This document shows, piece after piece, positions 6,535-7,592 of a stretch of DNA of 7,592 nt (the stretch's first letter is position 1; the number at the start of each line of letters is the position of its first letter). The notes under the pieces were generated by a model. It was not told where the DNA came from. It saw only the letters and a list, made by a program, of their open reading frames with translations, and searched no databases. The translations under genes were made by a program, and so were the position numbers. Location: contig CALEIO010000124.1 of assembly GCA_937875885.1 (NCBI GenBank), positions 1-7,592 of the forward strand. Reading direction: 5' to 3'. Source of the stretch: an uncultured Clostridia bacterium (lineage in GTDB: Bacteria; Bacillota; Clostridia; Oscillospirales; Acutalibacteraceae).

Positions 6535-6668
6535 TTATTTATGAAAAATTTGGCTTTTCTGTATATGCGGACCCTTTGCAATGCAAAAGAGCATACTTTA
6601 GCTCTTCCTGCAATCTTCAAACAAGCAATCCGATATACCCGGGCATAAACACACAATCATCTGCCAAA

Positions 6669-6686
6669 CCTTTTCTGCAGAAAAGG
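6669..6686. repeat. Perfect 18-bp palindrome CCTTTTCTGCAGAAAAGG
   Basis: The 18 bases equal their own reverse complement. It lies 27 bases before the proximal degV -35, where a dimeric regulator could bind; in RNA it could form a hairpin. It is not followed by a T run on either strand, so it is not a typical terminator. Confidence 0.6.
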
Positions 6687-6712
6687 CCTTGCCCTAAAAA
6701 CAAAGCCCGTAT

Positions 6713-6741
6713 TTTACATTCAGACAACACTAAACTATAGC
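6713..6741 (+). promoter_or_regulatory. Proximal sigma-A promoter of degV
   Basis: TTTACA (6713-6718) and TATAGC (6736-6741) are 17 bases apart, matching 9 of 12 consensus positions. Transcription would begin near 6748, leaving a leader of about 28 bases that includes the GGAGGA ribosome binding site at 6765-6770. Confidence 0.55.
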
Positions 6742-6775
6742 AATCAGACAAAACAAACACAAACGGAGGATTATT

Positions 6776-7592
6776 ATGGCTTACGATTATATCATCAGTT
6801 GCTGTTCCTACACAGATATGTCATCAAAAGAAATGAACGATCTGGGCATCAAATACATCTGCACACCCTATATGGTAGATGGAAAAACCTACATCGACGA
6901 CCTGGGCGAAACCACCTCATACGAAGAGTTCTACCAGGCTATGAAAGACGGTGCCATCACAAACACCTTTCAGCTCAACCAGAATGAGTTTGCAGATTAT
7001 TTCAGAGAACTTCTCAAGACAGGTCAGGATATCATCCACGTAAGCCTTTCATCCGGTCTTTCCGGTGTTTCCAACTCCGCAAGACTTGCTATTGATGCAA
7101 TGAAAGAGGAGTTCCCTGACCGCACAATCTATCTTGTGGATTCTCTGGCTGCTGCTGCAGGTCTTGGCCTTCTTATGTACACAGCTTCAAAGCTCCGCGA
7201 CCAGGGTATGGGCATCGAAGAACTCTATAATTGGTTTGAAGAAAACAAACTTAACCTCCATCATTGGTTCTTCACCAGCGACCTTACCTATCTCGTTCGT
7301 GGCGGAAGAGTTTCAAAGGCCAGCGGTTTCATCGGCGGTGTGCTGAACATCTGCCCCCTCATGAACGTAAGCGACCAGGGCAAACTCATTCCCAGAGCAA
7401 AAATCCGCGGTAAGAAAAAGGTTATCACAGAAAACAACGTACATCTGGATTACCACACACCAAAGGCAAAGACCTTCATTCTTATCTGTAACCACACAGA
7501 GGCTTTTGACCCCGGTTATGAAATGGCAGCTCTCAAGAGATATGTCCGTTTCGTTTCAAGTGACCACGTCCTGAGAATGAACGTGGGCTGGG
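6776..7592 (+). CDS. DegV-family fatty-acid-binding protein (3' truncated by window)
   Basis: DegV proteins bind a fatty acid; their FakB members present it to the FakA kinase so that exogenous fatty acids enter phospholipids. The first 272 residues are visible and the family is about 280-290 long, so only the C-terminal strand with the usual HxGPG motif is missing. Visible family blocks are LSSGLSGVSNSARLA at 91-105, VDSLAAAAGLGL at 121-132, LHHWFFTSDL at 161-170, RGGRVSK at 175-181, LNICPLMNV at 190-198 and LIPRAKIRGKKK at 204-215. Two ligand-site positions differ from the common pattern: the N-terminal tDS block reads SCCSYTD, and the TSQ block reads TFQLN at 64-68. The ATG has GGAGGA five bases upstream and a promoter just before it. 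No fakA-like gene is in the window. Confidence 0.94.
   Translation, partial: MAYDYIISCCSYTDMSSKEMNDLGIKYICTPYMVDGKTYIDDLGETTSYEEFYQAMKDGAITNTFQLNQNEFADYFRELLKTGQDIIHVSLSSGLSGVSNSARLAIDAMKEEFPDRTIYLVDSLAAAAGLGLLMYTASKLRDQGMGIEELYNWFEENKLNLHHWFFTSDLTYLVRGGRVSKASGFIGGVLNICPLMNVSDQGKLIPRAKIRGKKKVITENNVHLDYHTPKAKTFILICNHTEAFDPGYEMAALKRYVRFVSSDHVLRMNVGW

Larger units (their letters stand above)
6343..6775. other. Gene-poor intergenic stretch with regulatory signals
   Basis: No convincing protein gene or tRNA is visible in these 433 bases. The 108-codon plus-strand frame covering much of it begins inside the HAD terminator, lacks a ribosome binding site and resembles no family I know. The stretch does hold a terminator-like hairpin, a near-consensus promoter, small hairpins (6575-6587, 6587-6606), an 18-bp palindrome and a second promoter just before degV. 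Confidence 0.7.

Noticed and set aside
6322..6648. 108-codon plus-strand ORF between the HAD and degV genes
   Set aside because: Its start is inside the HAD terminator hairpin, there is no ribosome binding site, composition is not coding-like and no family is recognisable. Only the last 35 codons are kept as a speculative leaderless candidate.

Overview
The window looks like a chromosomal segment of a low-to-medium GC Firmicute of the class Clostridia, probably an uncultured gut Oscillospirales-type bacterium. This is inferred from AGGAGG-type ribosome binding sites, TATAAT promoters, the CpsB/YwqE-type PHP phosphatase, the style of the Nth, HAD and DegV proteins, and the genes packed on both strands. 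There are no RNA genes, CRISPR arrays or recognisable insertion sequences. Both ends cut through a gene.

Left third (1-3672, plus strand): the 3' end of a capsule/exopolysaccharide control operon. It contains (i) an open-ended ORF whose second half is the C-terminal half of a bacterial tyrosine kinase (CpsD/CapB type) with a very tyrosine-rich tail, (ii) a fused Wzz/CapA-CapB protein with a complete kinase ATP site but no tyrosine tail, (iii) a small S24/S26 (signal-peptidase-like) peptidase and (iv) a CpsB/YwqE-type phosphotyrosine phosphatase of the PHP family. Start and stop codons overlap or nearly touch, and a bidirectional terminator closes the unit. The chain-length/kinase protein, the tyrosine-rich partner and the phosphatase would together form a phosphorylation cycle controlling polymer export. 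The glycosyltransferases must lie upstream or elsewhere.

The strangest thing is the first ~500 bases. They are in frame with the kinase half but read like the C-terminal part of a secreted PI-PLC-like phosphodiesterase. They replace the region where the kinase Walker A motif should be, and they use leucine codons differently. This is either a real fusion/recombination or an assembly chimera, and it is the main point to check.

Middle (3675-5373, minus strand): a secreted M23 (LytM) metallopeptidase with a GTG start, preceded on its strand by nth (endonuclease III with an intact 4Fe-4S cluster motif). A hairpin that pairs well only in the minus-strand RNA separates them.

Right third (5502-7592, plus strand): a HAD hydrolase with its own extended -10 promoter and a strong terminator, then about 430 bases without a convincing gene but with two good sigma-A promoter matches, a terminator-like hairpin and an 18-bp perfect palindrome, then a DegV-family fatty-acid-binding protein cut by the window end.
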